Notes: a model not told the origin generated them from the sequence alone. DNA of 64,000 bases from Alishewanella longhuensis (GCF_014653435.1 NZ_BNAO01000002.1:5166-69165); one strand, 5' to 3'; numbered from the stretch's first letter, positions 51,690 to 61,340 are shown. A program made the numbers and translations.

Positions 51690-52316
51690 TTAAAAAAACT
51701 CAATAAACTGGCCTGAGACTTCCTCGTACAATAAAAACAATGCCGATCCCACTAATAAAAATGACGCCAGCTTATTAATAGTTAATTTTAGCGCATACAT
51801 TTTCTGAGTATGCCTAACCCAAACACCCAACCATAAAATAAGCTGATAAATCGGCAAACTCACTAACATAAAGGTTAGTGCCAGTAAAACACAGTAATAC
51901 GCTGGCTGCAGCTCTGCTTGCGTTGGTATTAGAGTATTGGCGGTAATGGCTACGGCCCAGCCCTTAACATTTAGCCACTGAAATAGCTCGGCTTCATGAT
52001 ATGTCATAGGTTTGTCGTGTTTGATATAACGCGGATCGGTAACGTGCACCACCTGCAATACATACCAAATAAGAAAGATAATCGCCGCAATATGTGCGAT
52101 CACCACAATATAAGGTAACCAGATCCCCAAATTGGTAATACCCAAGCCTACCAGCAAAATTTTTAACGGATACGCAAAGCAAATACCATAGTAATGCGGC
52201 AAGCTGCGTTTTACGCCAAAGTTCATACCCGACAAAAATAACATAACGTTATTAGGGCCAGGGCTTAAACAGGCAGACGCGGAGAAAAATAACGCAAGCA
52301 AAAACCAGTCCAGCAT
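51690..52316 (-). CDS. LysE/RhtB-family amino-acid exporter
   Basis: 208-residue inner-membrane exporter with six hydrophobic segments. The N-terminal family motif is ACLSPGPNNVMLFLSGMNFGVKRSLPHYYGI, and LKWLNVKGW-type text (FQWLNVKGWAVAITANT) forms the second landmark. The substrate amino acid is unknown. Convergent with the LysR gene. Confidence 0.88.
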   Translation of the reverse strand: MLDWFLLALFFSASACLSPGPNNVMLFLSGMNFGVKRSLPHYYGICFAYPLKILLVGLGITNLGIWLPYIVVIAHIAAIIFLIWYVLQVVHVTDPRYIKHDKPMTYHEAELFQWLNVKGWAVAITANTLIPTQAELQPAYYCVLLALTFMLVSLPIYQLILWLGVWVRHTQKMYALKLTINKLASFLLVGSALFLLYEEVSGQFIEFF

Positions 52317-52400
52317 AAGAGTAAGTAGAGTGTCCGACTATGTTGTAATCAGCATAACACCAAACCCAATATAAGGTGAAACACCGGCAAGCATCTCTCA

Positions 52401-52438
52401 CGGCTAATCTGTGTTAGCCTAGCCGCCGTATAACACAG
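52401..52438 (+). promoter_or_regulatory. Interleaved inverted repeats before folM
   Basis: CGGCTA (52401-52406) is complementary to TAGCCG (52420-52425), and CTGTGTTA (52409-52416) to TAACACAG (52431-52438). The A-B-A'-B' order allows a pseudoknot or alternative hairpins, 25 nt before the folM start. A dyad operator is an alternative. The rest of 52317-52463 shows nothing else. Confidence 0.4.
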
Positions 52439-52463
52439 ACAACTCATTATTAGCGCTAGAATT

Positions 52464-53219
52464 ATGATATCAAAGCAACAACAGAAAGAGGTGATAGTCA
52501 TCACCGGCGGCGGCCAACGCGTTGGCCGGCATTGCGCCAGCCAACTGTTACAACATGGCTATCAGGTGGTGGTCAGCTATAGAAAACACTCCCCAGGAAT
52601 TATGGCACTGCAAGCAGCAGGTGCCCATTGTATTCAAGCTGACTTTACAGCGTTAACCGATATTGCCGCTTTTATCGAAGCGTTAGCTGTATACCCAGCC
52701 CTTCGTGCTGTTATCCACAACGCCTCCAGCTGGCAAGCAGACTTGCCTTTAGCCACAACAGACACGCTATTATCGCAGCTTGAGCAAGATGCGGCGGTGT
52801 TTGATGCCATGCAGCATATTCATGCCAGAGCCCCTTATTTACTTAACCGCGCACTATTACCGCAACTTACAGCCAGTGCTACGGCCGACATTATTCATCT
52901 AACCGACTTTGTCGCCAGCGTAGGTAGCAGTAAACATCAGGCCTATGCTGCCTCAAAAGCCGCACTGGAAAATCTGACGTTGTCTTTATCGCGGAAACTC
53001 GCACCTAAGGTTAAAGTCAATGCCATCGCGCCAGCGCTACTGATGTTTAACGAAGGTGATGACGCGGCTTATCGTGAAAAAGCGCTGGCTAAATCATTAA
53101 TGGCGATTGAACCCGGCCCAGACGAGGTGTTGCAAAGTATTTTATATTTACTCAAAAGCCGCTATATCACTGGCCGTATTTTAGCGCTGGATGGTGGTAG
53201 GCATTTAAACTTGCCCTAA
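52464..53219 (+). CDS. folM: Dihydromonapterin reductase (FolM)
   Basis: NADPH-dependent short-chain dehydrogenase that reduces dihydromonapterin to tetrahydromonapterin, with weak dihydrofolate reductase activity known for E. coli FolM. The 251 residues align throughout: TGGGQRVGRH cofactor loop, VVVSYRKHSPGI, IQADFT, IHNASSW, YAASKAALENLT with the catalytic Tyr-x3-Lys, KVNAIAPALLMFNEGDDAAYREKALAKSLM, and C-terminal LDGGRHL. No folX or folE2 is seen in the window, so it stands alone here. Confidence 0.93.
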   Translation: MISKQQQKEVIVITGGGQRVGRHCASQLLQHGYQVVVSYRKHSPGIMALQAAGAHCIQADFTALTDIAAFIEALAVYPALRAVIHNASSWQADLPLATTDTLLSQLEQDAAVFDAMQHIHARAPYLLNRALLPQLTASATADIIHLTDFVASVGSSKHQAYAASKAALENLTLSLSRKLAPKVKVNAIAPALLMFNEGDDAAYREKALAKSLMAIEPGPDEVLQSILYLLKSRYITGRILALDGGRHLNLP

Positions 53220-53301
53220 CGTGGCTATTAATATTTGCGGCATCACAGGTAACAATTAAATGATGCCGCAAAGTCAGCGCAACATGAATAAGCTGCGAAA
53301 G

Positions 53302-54528
53302 CTACAGCTCTTTGCTTTGCCTTAACTGATTGAGCAAATAAAGACTAAGCGCCAGCAAACTAAGCGGTAACAAGGTAAAATAAAACGCCGTTTGGCCGCT
53401 AAACCTGGCAAAGGTAAAGCCGGTAATAATAGAGCCGGTAGTGCCGCCCAACGCCGAAAACACCACTATTAGCCCGGTCATGGCAGCATGTTTGGTTTTA
53501 GGTAAAGCGTTTAAAATCACGGAATTAATCACCGGATAGATTGGCGCCATAAAGAGACCGATCAGTGGAAATAAATAGGCCGCTAAGGGGGCGTTAAGTA
53601 GGCTTAATGACTCGGCTAGCTGAATATCCTGCGTTAGCGGTAAGGTTAATACAATCAGCAGTGCCATCCCCGCCAGGCAAATATTTAATAGCAAATACCA
53701 ACTTATATATTTAAGCACCACCCCCGCCAATAAACGCCCCAGCGCCAAACTGGCGGCAAAAATACTGGTCAGTTGCACACTTAACTGATTTGGCAACCCC
53801 AATACCTCGTTATTAAAGGTGGGTAACCAACTGCCAATACCCTGCTCCATCAGTACATATAAAAAGGCCGACAGCACAAACACAAACACCAGCGGGCGAT
53901 ACACGAGTTGCAGCATTTCCAAAAAATCTGAAGCAGCATGTTTGGCTGGCGCCAATGTTAATGCCGGAAAATGGGTGCTGGCAAGCAGCAGTAAATTGAG
54001 CCCAGCTAAAGCCGCTAACCACCAATACACCTGTAACCAGCTGTCGGAGGCAGGGTTTATTGGATCCATAAAGTAGGCAAAAAACCAATAACCGCTTAAC
54101 ACCCCCAGCATAAAAAAGCCCTCTATGGTATTAAGCAGTGACGCATGCTCGGCCTGAGTAGTTGTGACCACACCAATACTGGCATAAACCGACACCTTAA
54201 CTAAGGCAAAACTGGCTCCCACGATTAAAAACAGCAGCTTAGTGGTCCAAAAAGACGGTACTAGCGGCATCGCTAAACAGCCCAATAATAATAAGCTGAC
54301 GCCAATTAACATGGCATTTTTATAGCCCAACCGCGGCAACCAGGCGGCAATTAAAAAGGAAACAACCGCAATTGGAATATCTTTAAAGCCCTCCAATACA
54401 CTGGCAGCTTCTTTGGTAATTTGATAGCTATGAATAACTTGCAAGATCACGGTCCCAACGCTGTTAAGCAGGATCGCGAAAACAAAATACGTCAGCATTA
54501 AGCTGAGTTTGATACGAAATATGGCCAT
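53302..54528 (-). CDS. MFS sugar permease of the GH65 locus
   Basis: 408-residue twelve-helix major facilitator with FucP/TsgA-like features. Segments include NSVGTVILQVIHSYQITKEAASVLEGFKDIPIAVVSF and NTIEGFFMLGVLSGYWFF. It is divergent from the GH65 phosphorylase across 194 bp, with the operator at 54639 between them, so it probably imports the disaccharide that the phosphorylase cleaves. The substrate is inferred only from context. Confidence 0.85.
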   Translation of the reverse strand: MAIFRIKLSLMLTYFVFAILLNSVGTVILQVIHSYQITKEAASVLEGFKDIPIAVVSFLIAAWLPRLGYKNAMLIGVSLLLLGCLAMPLVPSFWTTKLLFLIVGASFALVKVSVYASIGVVTTTQAEHASLLNTIEGFFMLGVLSGYWFFAYFMDPINPASDSWLQVYWWLAALAGLNLLLLASTHFPALTLAPAKHAASDFLEMLQLVYRPLVFVFVLSAFLYVLMEQGIGSWLPTFNNEVLGLPNQLSVQLTSIFAASLALGRLLAGVVLKYISWYLLLNICLAGMALLIVLTLPLTQDIQLAESLSLLNAPLAAYLFPLIGLFMAPIYPVINSVILNALPKTKHAAMTGLIVVFSALGGTTGSIITGFTFARFSGQTAFYFTLLPLSLLALSLYLLNQLRQSKEL

Positions 54529-54638
54529 AGTAGTTTGCTCTTATCGTTGTTGGCGCTTGTTGTTAGTCTTACCACAGCCCTGTCATTACTGCGGTATTTT
54601 TCAGCACTTGTTAATGCACTATACACCGGGCAATAATA

Positions 54639-54660
54639 TAATTGCAATCGATTGCAATTA
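54639..54660. promoter_or_regulatory. 22-bp perfect palindromic operator for the GH65 locus
   Basis: A perfect 22-bp palindrome with core TTGCAATCGATTGCAA (54642-54657), 63 bp before the GH65 gene and 111 bp before the divergent permease. The central CG is typical of LacI-family sites. It recurs at 58832 and 58864 before the receptor and is the probable site of the LacI protein encoded at 57667. Confidence 0.8.
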
Positions 54661-54722
54661 ACAAAATAATCATTGTATAGTGTTTAACAGAAACTAAAAT
54701 CTGCAAACCGACAGGTGAGTCT

Positions 54723-57029
54723 ATGACAGCAACATCTTCTCCAACCCAGCCACATATTCTGGCACTGGCCCCCTGGCAGCTGCCCGATCTGGCGTATCAG
54801 CCAGCACACTATATGCTAAAAGAAACCTTGCTTAGTGTTGGCAATGGTTATTTAGGTAGCCGAGGCAGTTTCGAGGAAGGTGCACCGGCTGGCGTTAGCC
54901 ACTGTGAGGGGACTTACCTCAATGGCGTTTTTAGCAGTGAAGCTATTGTTTATGGCGAAAGCGCCCACGCCTTTGCCGAAAATAATCATAAAATGCTGCA
55001 AGTCGCTAATGGCAAAGTGCTGCAGTTACAAGTAGATGGCGAAGATGTCAACATAAGCGGCGCCCTCAATCACCAACGCCAATTGGATATGCAGCACGGC
55101 GTATTAGAGCGCAACTGGCTATGGCAAAGCCAAAGTGGTAAACAATTACACCTAGAAACGAAGCGTTTTGTATCGCAGCAACGCCCCAATCTATTGGCCA
55201 TTGAGCTAACCCTTACGGCGGTCAATTTTAGCGGCCCGGTAACACTATGCAGTGCACTGGATGCTCGTTATCCCGGCTATCATAAAGCCGGCGATCCACG
55301 GGTGGGCGAGATGTCCATCGCCAACACCCTAAGCCTGGTGCAGCAACAACTAACTGCCCATGGTGGTCAGATGCTGCACAGTGCCAGAGGCAGCGGTACC
55401 CTGGTGGCGGCTTTGTGGCAAGATTTACTTCCTGCGGGTACCAGCTGTCTGACCAGCACCGAGCAACACACTAATTTACTGCAGCAACATTATGAACTGC
55501 AACTTACCGAAGGTGAGTCGAAACAAGTGCATAAGTTTATCGTATATTGCCATGCTGCGGCGAATAGCGAACAAGATAGCTTGCTTGACCAAGGCGCAGC
55601 GTTGCTAACGCAGGCTTACACCGCAGGTTTTAGCGAGGTACTGCGCGAACATCAACAATGGTGGCAACATTACTGGCAAGGTGCCGATGTCACTATTGCT
55701 GGCGATCTGGCAATGCAACAAGGGATCCGCTTTAACCTGTTTAGCCTGGCGCAATCGGCCGGTCGAAATGGCCAAAGTAATATCGCCGCGAAAGGTTTAA
55801 CCGGCCCAGGTTACGATGGCCATTATTTTTGGGACACCGAAGTGTATGTGATCCCAGTGATGAGCTTATTGCAGCCTGAACTGGCCAAACAATTGCTGGC
55901 ACATCGCTACAGTCAGTTAGAGGCGGCTCGACAGCGTGCGCGTCAAATGTCGCACCATAAGGGCGCACTCTATCCCTGGCGTACTATTGGCGGTGAAGAA
56001 TGTTCTGCCTATTTCCCGGCGGGCACGGCGCAATATCATATTAATGCGGCTATTGCCTATGCCATTCGTAGCTACTATCTGGCGACTGGTGATGAGCAAT
56101 TTATGGCTGACATGGGCGCTGAAATGCTGGTCGAAACCAGCCGATTTTGGCTGGAACTGGGCTTTTTTAACCCACGGCAAAACCATCGTTTTGAGATCCA
56201 TCAGGTAACAGGGCCTGATGAATACACCGCTATCGTTAATAATAACTACTACACCAACGCTATGGTAAAACTGCAATTAGCATTTTGCTGTAAGCTATTA
56301 AAAGCAGCACCCGATCTTGCCACTGCCCTAGGCGTTAGCGCAGAAGAGCTTAGCTTATGGCAACGCGCTGCCGACCAGATGTACTTGCCCTATGATGCAG
56401 AGCTGGCAATCCATGCCCAAGACGACAGTTTTCTGCAAAAGCAGCACTGGGATTTTGCCAATACACCGGCCGAGCATTACCCGCTGCTCCTCAATTACCA
56501 TCCGCTGGTAATTTACCGGCACCAGGTATTAAAACAAGCCGACACCGTGTTGGCCAATGTGCTGTTAGATGAGCAAATAAGCTTGGCACAAAAAGCGCGC
56601 GATCTGGCTTACTACGAACCCTTAACCACCCACGATTCCAGTTTATCGGCCTGTATTCATAGCATTGCCTTTGCTGAAACAGGGGATATCAAGCGGGCGC
56701 AAGACTTTTTTGGCGATTCCGCCCGCATGGATCTGGATAACCATCATGGCAATACCGAGGTCGGCGTCCATATTGCCTGTATGGCCGGCAGCTGGCTGTG
56801 TTTAGTACAGGGTTTTTCCGGAGTACGGGTACGGCCAGCAGGACTATTTTTAGCCCCTAATCTACCCGAGGCACTGGGCGAACTGCGTTTTAGGCTGCAC
56901 TATCAACAGCGCTTGTTGCAAATTACGGTGCAAGGGCAACAGGCTCGCTGCCAGCTTATTAGTGGCGCCCCCTTAACCCTGTATCTGCATGACCAAGCCA
57001 TAACCATCAGCCAAGGAGCAACCTTATGA
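54723..57029 (+). CDS. Glycoside hydrolase family 65 disaccharide phosphorylase
   Basis: Inverting phosphorylase that splits an alpha-glucobiose (maltose, kojibiose, nigerose or trehalose) with phosphate to give beta-glucose-1-phosphate plus a sugar. The 768-residue protein has an N-terminal beta-sandwich (about 10-270; LLSVGNGYLGSRGSFEEG), an (alpha/alpha)6 catalytic barrel (about 325-690) and a C-terminal beta domain. The general acid is Glu500 in TGPDEYTAIVNNNYYTN; KGLTGPGYDGHYFWDTEVYVIP is the barrel signature. No signal peptide, so cytoplasmic. It overlaps pgmB by 4 bp (ATGA), fitting a pathway that makes beta-glucose-1-phosphate. The specific disaccharide cannot be read from sequence by eye. 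Confidence 0.9.
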   Translation: MTATSSPTQPHILALAPWQLPDLAYQPAHYMLKETLLSVGNGYLGSRGSFEEGAPAGVSHCEGTYLNGVFSSEAIVYGESAHAFAENNHKMLQVANGKVLQLQVDGEDVNISGALNHQRQLDMQHGVLERNWLWQSQSGKQLHLETKRFVSQQRPNLLAIELTLTAVNFSGPVTLCSALDARYPGYHKAGDPRVGEMSIANTLSLVQQQLTAHGGQMLHSARGSGTLVAALWQDLLPAGTSCLTSTEQHTNLLQQHYELQLTEGESKQVHKFIVYCHAAANSEQDSLLDQGAALLTQAYTAGFSEVLREHQQWWQHYWQGADVTIAGDLAMQQGIRFNLFSLAQSAGRNGQSNIAAKGLTGPGYDGHYFWDTEVYVIPVMSLLQPELAKQLLAHRYSQLEAARQRARQMSHHKGALYPWRTIGGEECSAYFPAGTAQYHINAAIAYAIRSYYLATGDEQFMADMGAEMLVETSRFWLELGFFNPRQNHRFEIHQVTGPDEYTAIVNNNYYTNAMVKLQLAFCCKLLKAAPDLATALGVSAEELSLWQRAADQMYLPYDAELAIHAQDDSFLQKQHWDFANTPAEHYPLLLNYHPLVIYRHQVLKQADTVLANVLLDEQISLAQKARDLAYYEPLTTHDSSLSACIHSIAFAETGDIKRAQDFFGDSARMDLDNHHGNTEVGVHIACMAGSWLCLVQGFSGVRVRPAGLFLAPNLPEALGELRFRLHYQQRLLQITVQGQQARCQLISGAPLTLYLHDQAITISQGATL

Positions 57030-57670
57030 TCAAGGCCGTTATTTTTGATTTAGACGGTGTGCTAACGGATACCGCTCACTATCACTTTCAGGCCTGGCAA
57101 GCGTTGGCGCATTCTTTGGGTATTGCCTTTAACGAGCAAGATAACGAACAGCTAAAAGGCGTTGATCGGCTTGGTTCTTTGCGGCTTATCTTAGCAAAAG
57201 GCCAACTCAGTGTTGATGACGCAACAGAGCAGCAGTTAATGGCACAAAAAAACGCGCATTACTTAAAACTGATTGCCAATATGAGCGAAGCGGATTTGTT
57301 TAGCGGAGTGAGGCCCTTATTTACCGCATTAAAACAACGGGGCATTAAATTGGCAGTTGCCTCTGCCAGCAAAAATGCCGACTTTGTGCTGCAACGGCTG
57401 GGGATTTATAACGAGTTTGATGCCATCGCGGACGCGGCCTTAGTTAAAGCCAGCAAACCCGATCCGGAGATTTTTCTGCAGGCCGCGGCGCGTTTGGGCG
57501 TAGCCCCCGCTCAGTGTTTGGGGATTGAAGACGCAGCGGCTGGCGTAAGCGCCATCAACAGCGCAGGTATGCAAGCGATTGGCATTGGTGATGCGGAGGT
57601 GTTACACGAGGCACTAAGGGTTTACCCCAACATCGAGGCGCTTGATATTGCTACGCTACTAACACTTTAA
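57026..57670 (+). CDS. pgmB: Beta-phosphoglucomutase
   Basis: HAD-superfamily mutase converting beta-glucose-1-phosphate to glucose-6-phosphate. The 214-residue protein has motif I FDLDGVLTD with nucleophile Asp8 and acid/base Asp10, the HYHFQAWQ segment in the cap, SASKN (motif II), Lys in VKASKPDPEIF (motif III) and GIEDAAAGV (motif IV). AAGGAG at 57013-57018 precedes ATG 57026, and the start overlaps the GH65 stop. Its 3' end overlaps the convergent LacI gene by 4 bp. Confidence 0.93.
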   Translation: MIKAVIFDLDGVLTDTAHYHFQAWQALAHSLGIAFNEQDNEQLKGVDRLGSLRLILAKGQLSVDDATEQQLMAQKNAHYLKLIANMSEADLFSGVRPLFTALKQRGIKLAVASASKNADFVLQRLGIYNEFDAIADAALVKASKPDPEIFLQAAARLGVAPAQCLGIEDAAAGVSAINSAGMQAIGIGDAEVLHEALRVYPNIEALDIATLLTL

Positions 57671-58710
57671 AGCAAACGCAAGCTGGACTGACGGCAAAGT
57701 AAACGCACCGGTAGCTGTGCTGAAGGCACAGTTTTACCGGCAATCCGCTGCAACAACGTAGACACCAGCAATTTGCCACCGGCTTGTGTATCCTGCTTGA
57801 CCGTACTTAACGATGGTGTGCAGTAAGCCGACATGGCAATATCGTCAAAACCGACGATGGCCAGTTGCTGCGGTATCTGCACGCCGTATTCCAGCAGTGC
57901 TTTCATGGCGCCCATGGCAATCGCATCACTGGCAGCAAAAATTGCATCCAGTGAGCCGGCCGAACTCGATAACTCATTAAACAGCACCTGCTGTGTTTTG
58001 ATATAGGCATCCTGGGCAGTAAAGTCGGTATTTAACTGCAATTTGGGTTCTAACTGCAATCCGGCCTGACTAAGCGCATCCTGATAGCCCAGATAACGCA
58101 TTTCAATTTCGGTATGACGAATATCGCCCAAAAAGGCCACCCGCTTACAGCCTTGCTTTAGCAAATGCTCAACCGCTAATTTGGCGCCTTGACGATTGTC
58201 ACTGCCAATAACCGGATAGGTTTCATCACTATCCGCGGCGCCCCACACTACAAAAGGTACCGCCGCGTCGGCCAACTGCAACACCCGTTCATCGTGCTCG
58301 CCCTGCCCTATTACAATCAACCCATCGGCACGCTTGGAATCAAAATAATAACTGCGCCAGTCTTTGTCGGTGGTTTTACTGGTACTTAGCAGCATATCGT
58401 AACCCTGACGGGTTAACTCGTCGGCTATTACCCCTAAAATATCCAATAAAAAGGGATCGGTGAGGGTTTGCTGGGTTTTGGCATCAAATAAAATAATCAC
58501 CGCTATAGTATGGCTTTTTTGTGTCCGAAGACTGCGCGCCGTAGCATTCACTTTAAACTGATGATCAGCGGCAATTTGCTGTACTTTTTGCCGGGTAGCG
58601 GCATTAATCACTGGATTATCCCGCAAGGCCCGCGAAGCCGTTGACTCCGACACCCCTGCCAAACGGGCAATATCTGCCAGCGTCAGTACTTTTGCACACT
58701 CTTTAACCAC
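57667..58710 (-). CDS. LacI-family regulator of the GH65 locus
   Basis: About 347 residues. The helix-turn-helix reads LTLADIARLAGVSESTASRALRDN near the N-terminus, followed by the hinge NATARSLR and a sugar-binding effector domain (about 60-340). It is inferred to bind the palindromes at 54639, 58832 and 58864 and to respond to the locus disaccharide or its product. Start uncertain: GTG 58710 has AGG about 6 nt upstream and gives a usual length; TTG 58725 and an extension to 58764 are alternatives. The stop overlaps that of pgmB on the opposite strand. Confidence 0.85.
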   Translation of the reverse strand: MVKECAKVLTLADIARLAGVSESTASRALRDNPVINAATRQKVQQIAADHQFKVNATARSLRTQKSHTIAVIILFDAKTQQTLTDPFLLDILGVIADELTRQGYDMLLSTSKTTDKDWRSYYFDSKRADGLIVIGQGEHDERVLQLADAAVPFVVWGAADSDETYPVIGSDNRQGAKLAVEHLLKQGCKRVAFLGDIRHTEIEMRYLGYQDALSQAGLQLEPKLQLNTDFTAQDAYIKTQQVLFNELSSSAGSLDAIFAASDAIAMGAMKALLEYGVQIPQQLAIVGFDDIAMSAYCTPSLSTVKQDTQAGGKLLVSTLLQRIAGKTVPSAQLPVRLLCRQSSLRLL

Positions 58711-58831
58711 AGTTAACCTATTCAATCTAAACTTAAATCCTTGGTTGCCATAATGCCCTATCAACTTAGTTGCCGCAATGCTATGTGCTTAGCATCAGCA
58801 TAGCTTTAGCTAAAAGTCATAAATAATTCTT

Positions 58832-58879
58832 TTGCAATCGTATGCAAAAGATCAAAAACCCTATTGCAATCGATTGCAA
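58832..58879. promoter_or_regulatory. Tandem LacI-type operators before the TonB receptor
   Basis: A perfect copy TTGCAATCGATTGCAA (58864-58879) and an imperfect copy TTGCAATCGTATGCAA (58832-58847) have centres 32 bp apart, about three helical turns, which would allow two repressors on the same face. They lie 160-210 bp before the receptor start and 120-170 bp before the divergent LacI start, so the pair may also autoregulate the regulator. Confidence 0.75.
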
Positions 58880-59041
58880 ACTATCCTAATGTTAGAACGC
58901 GTTCACGTTTTATGCTTAGATATTGTTCGCCTTAAGGCGGTTCGATGGCTAAACAGAATGTCAACACACACTATTTTGAACGGCACAATTTTTTATAACA
59001 ATGCCGCAAAACTAACAACAGGATAGACCAGGAGTTTTAGC

Positions 59042-61324
59042 ATGAGGTTACCGCTTAATAAGATTACTAGCGCGGTGCTATTGGCCATAAGTTTGCCAGT
59101 AGTCGCGCAAGTTGCAGCAGAAAACACCGATAACACCAACACCGTCGCCAGCAAAGAAAACAATCAAATCGAACAAATTGTGGTAACCGGTAAAGCCAGT
59201 GGTATGTCGGGCTTACGGGTAGATCAAAGTTATGCTATTACCAGTGTATCAGCCGACAATATTACGAAACTAGCGCCGAAAAGCACGGCGGAACTCTTTA
59301 CGGTCGTCCCCGGAGTCTGGGCTGAAAGCTCCGGCGGTGTGGCTGGTGCCAATGTGTTTGTCCGCGGCTTCCCCAGCACAGGCGATGCCCCCTTTTTAAG
59401 TTTGCAGCTAAACGGTGCTGTTATTTATCCACCTTCTACCCTGTCGTTTTTAGAGAATTCCTCAATCTTTCGTTTAGATGAAACCATCCAGTTTATGGAA
59501 GCGCTGCGTGGTGGTGCAAACCCAGTAATTAGCCATGGCCAACCGGGCTTGACCACCAACTTTGTGCTCAAAGAAGGCAGCGATCAAACAGAAGGCTTGG
59601 TGAAATACAGTACCAGCAACTATGGCCAGCAGCGGATCGATGGCGTGATTAGTGGCAAACTGGCCGACCGCTTATACTTTATGGCCGGTGGTTATATTAA
59701 TCAGTCTGAGGGGCCACGCGAAACCGGCTTCACTTCCGAAAAAGGTCATCAATTCACCATCAACATCACCAAAGAGTTGGATAACGGCACGATAAACTTC
59801 TACACCCGCCAAACCGATGATCATGGTGTATGGCATCTACCGGTTCCCCTTAATGTTGCTGGTATTGATAATAAATTTACCCAAATTGGCCCTTTGAACC
59901 GCCAGGCAAGCATAGCTTACGGCCCAAATGGTGAAACGGCCAGCTATGACTTTGGCGATGGCCGCGGTTGGAAAGGCGGCATTACCGGTGGTACTGTCGA
60001 TCTGGACTTAACTGACGACTGGCGTTTGGTGTACCGCTTTAGCCATTTAAGTGGCCAAGCCAACACCTTAGGGTTAGTACCCGAAGGCGGCGCAGCCAGG
60101 CTCGGCGATATTCGTGGCGTAAACGAAACCGTAACGGGTGCTGCTACGGGGAACAGCTATAACGACGACATCTTTGTACAACAAATTGGCCGCTGGGTGG
60201 TATTAAAAGATATCAATGCTTTTACCAATGATCTGGCGTTAACTCATCGCACCGATAATGCTACCTATACGTTGGGTTTGTATCAAACACGCTATGGCGT
60301 AAAAGACTGGTGGTCTATTGGTAATCAAGCCTGGCATGTATTGCAAAAAGGCGGCGAATTACTGTCTGGCTTAGCCTGTAATGATACTCAGGATAGCTGT
60401 AGCTGGAACTATGATATCGACGCCAGTGGCGATGGTCATACTCAGGCCTTTTATGCCGCTGCAGAATATCAGCTGACCGAGCAATTACGCATTGACGCCG
60501 GCGCCCGACGTGAAAATCACAAAATAGTGTATACGGTAGACGAAGGTTTAACCGGCCGCACCAGCAAAGCCGTAGACTATGATGAGAGCAAAATAGCCTG
60601 GACGGTGGGCGCCAACTATATGTGGCAACCCAATATGGGGGTATTTGCCCGGGTCAATCAAGGCAACAAAATGCCGCATTTCGATGATTTTAGAGATAAT
60701 TTCGATGCCTTTACTGCTGGCGATAAGCTGATCAAAGAAGTTAGCCAGTATGAGCTTGGTTATAAATGGGCCGAGCGCAATCATAGCGTGTACATAACGG
60801 GGTTTTATAACGAAGTTGAAGGCGAAGTCTTTGTTACCCGCCCGGGTGCCCCGGCAGAAATCTTAACCACCAAAGCGCTTGGTGTTGAAGTTGATGCCAA
60901 CTATATGGCGAACAATGGCTTTATGCTGAACTTAAATGCCACTTTGCAAGATACCGAAATTAGCAACCATCCCGATCCTTTGGTCATCGGCAATCAGGCT
61001 ATGCGCCAGCCTAAGTGGCAATTACGTTTAACACCCAGTTATGGTTTTGAGATGGCAGATATGTTTGCCACCTTGTATGGTACGATCTCCAGCGTTTCGG
61101 ATCGCTATGGCGATAACGGCAACACTGTTACCCTGGAAGGCTACACTAAATTAGATCTGGGCTTACAGCTAGACGTTACCGACAATCTGACCGCCCAGCT
61201 AGCGGTGGCTAATCTCACTGATAAAGCGGGTGTAACAGAGGGCGATCCACGCAATCCGGCCTCGCCTAATGGCCGCTATATTATGCCACGGACTATCGAT
61301 TTCAGCGTGACATACCGTTTCTAA
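59042..61324 (+). CDS. TonB-dependent receptor of the GH65 locus
   Basis: 760-residue outer-membrane receptor. Signal peptide (cleavage near VAQVAA), TonB box in QIEQIVVTG, plug (about 55-170; STAELFTVVPGVWAESSGG and FVRGFPSTGD) and barrel ending in FSVTYRF with the terminal Phe. By sequence type it resembles siderophore-class plugs, but its promoter carries the palindromes of the sugar locus, so a maltooligosaccharide-like or other alpha-glucan substrate is inferred. AGGAG lies 8 nt before ATG 59042. Ends at a strong terminator. Confidence 0.87.
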   Translation: MRLPLNKITSAVLLAISLPVVAQVAAENTDNTNTVASKENNQIEQIVVTGKASGMSGLRVDQSYAITSVSADNITKLAPKSTAELFTVVPGVWAESSGGVAGANVFVRGFPSTGDAPFLSLQLNGAVIYPPSTLSFLENSSIFRLDETIQFMEALRGGANPVISHGQPGLTTNFVLKEGSDQTEGLVKYSTSNYGQQRIDGVISGKLADRLYFMAGGYINQSEGPRETGFTSEKGHQFTINITKELDNGTINFYTRQTDDHGVWHLPVPLNVAGIDNKFTQIGPLNRQASIAYGPNGETASYDFGDGRGWKGGITGGTVDLDLTDDWRLVYRFSHLSGQANTLGLVPEGGAARLGDIRGVNETVTGAATGNSYNDDIFVQQIGRWVVLKDINAFTNDLALTHRTDNATYTLGLYQTRYGVKDWWSIGNQAWHVLQKGGELLSGLACNDTQDSCSWNYDIDASGDGHTQAFYAAAEYQLTEQLRIDAGARRENHKIVYTVDEGLTGRTSKAVDYDESKIAWTVGANYMWQPNMGVFARVNQGNKMPHFDDFRDNFDAFTAGDKLIKEVSQYELGYKWAERNHSVYITGFYNEVEGEVFVTRPGAPAEILTTKALGVEVDANYMANNGFMLNLNATLQDTEISNHPDPLVIGNQAMRQPKWQLRLTPSYGFEMADMFATLYGTISSVSDRYGDNGNTVTLEGYTKLDLGLQLDVTDNLTAQLAVANLTDKAGVTEGDPRNPASPNGRYIMPRTIDFSVTYRF

Positions 61325-61340
61325 CCTTCTCCCTGTGCTA

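Noticed and set aside
58832-59026. Short open frame in the promoter of the second TonB receptor
   Set aside because: It covers the two LacI-type operators and has no ribosome binding site or protein-like content.
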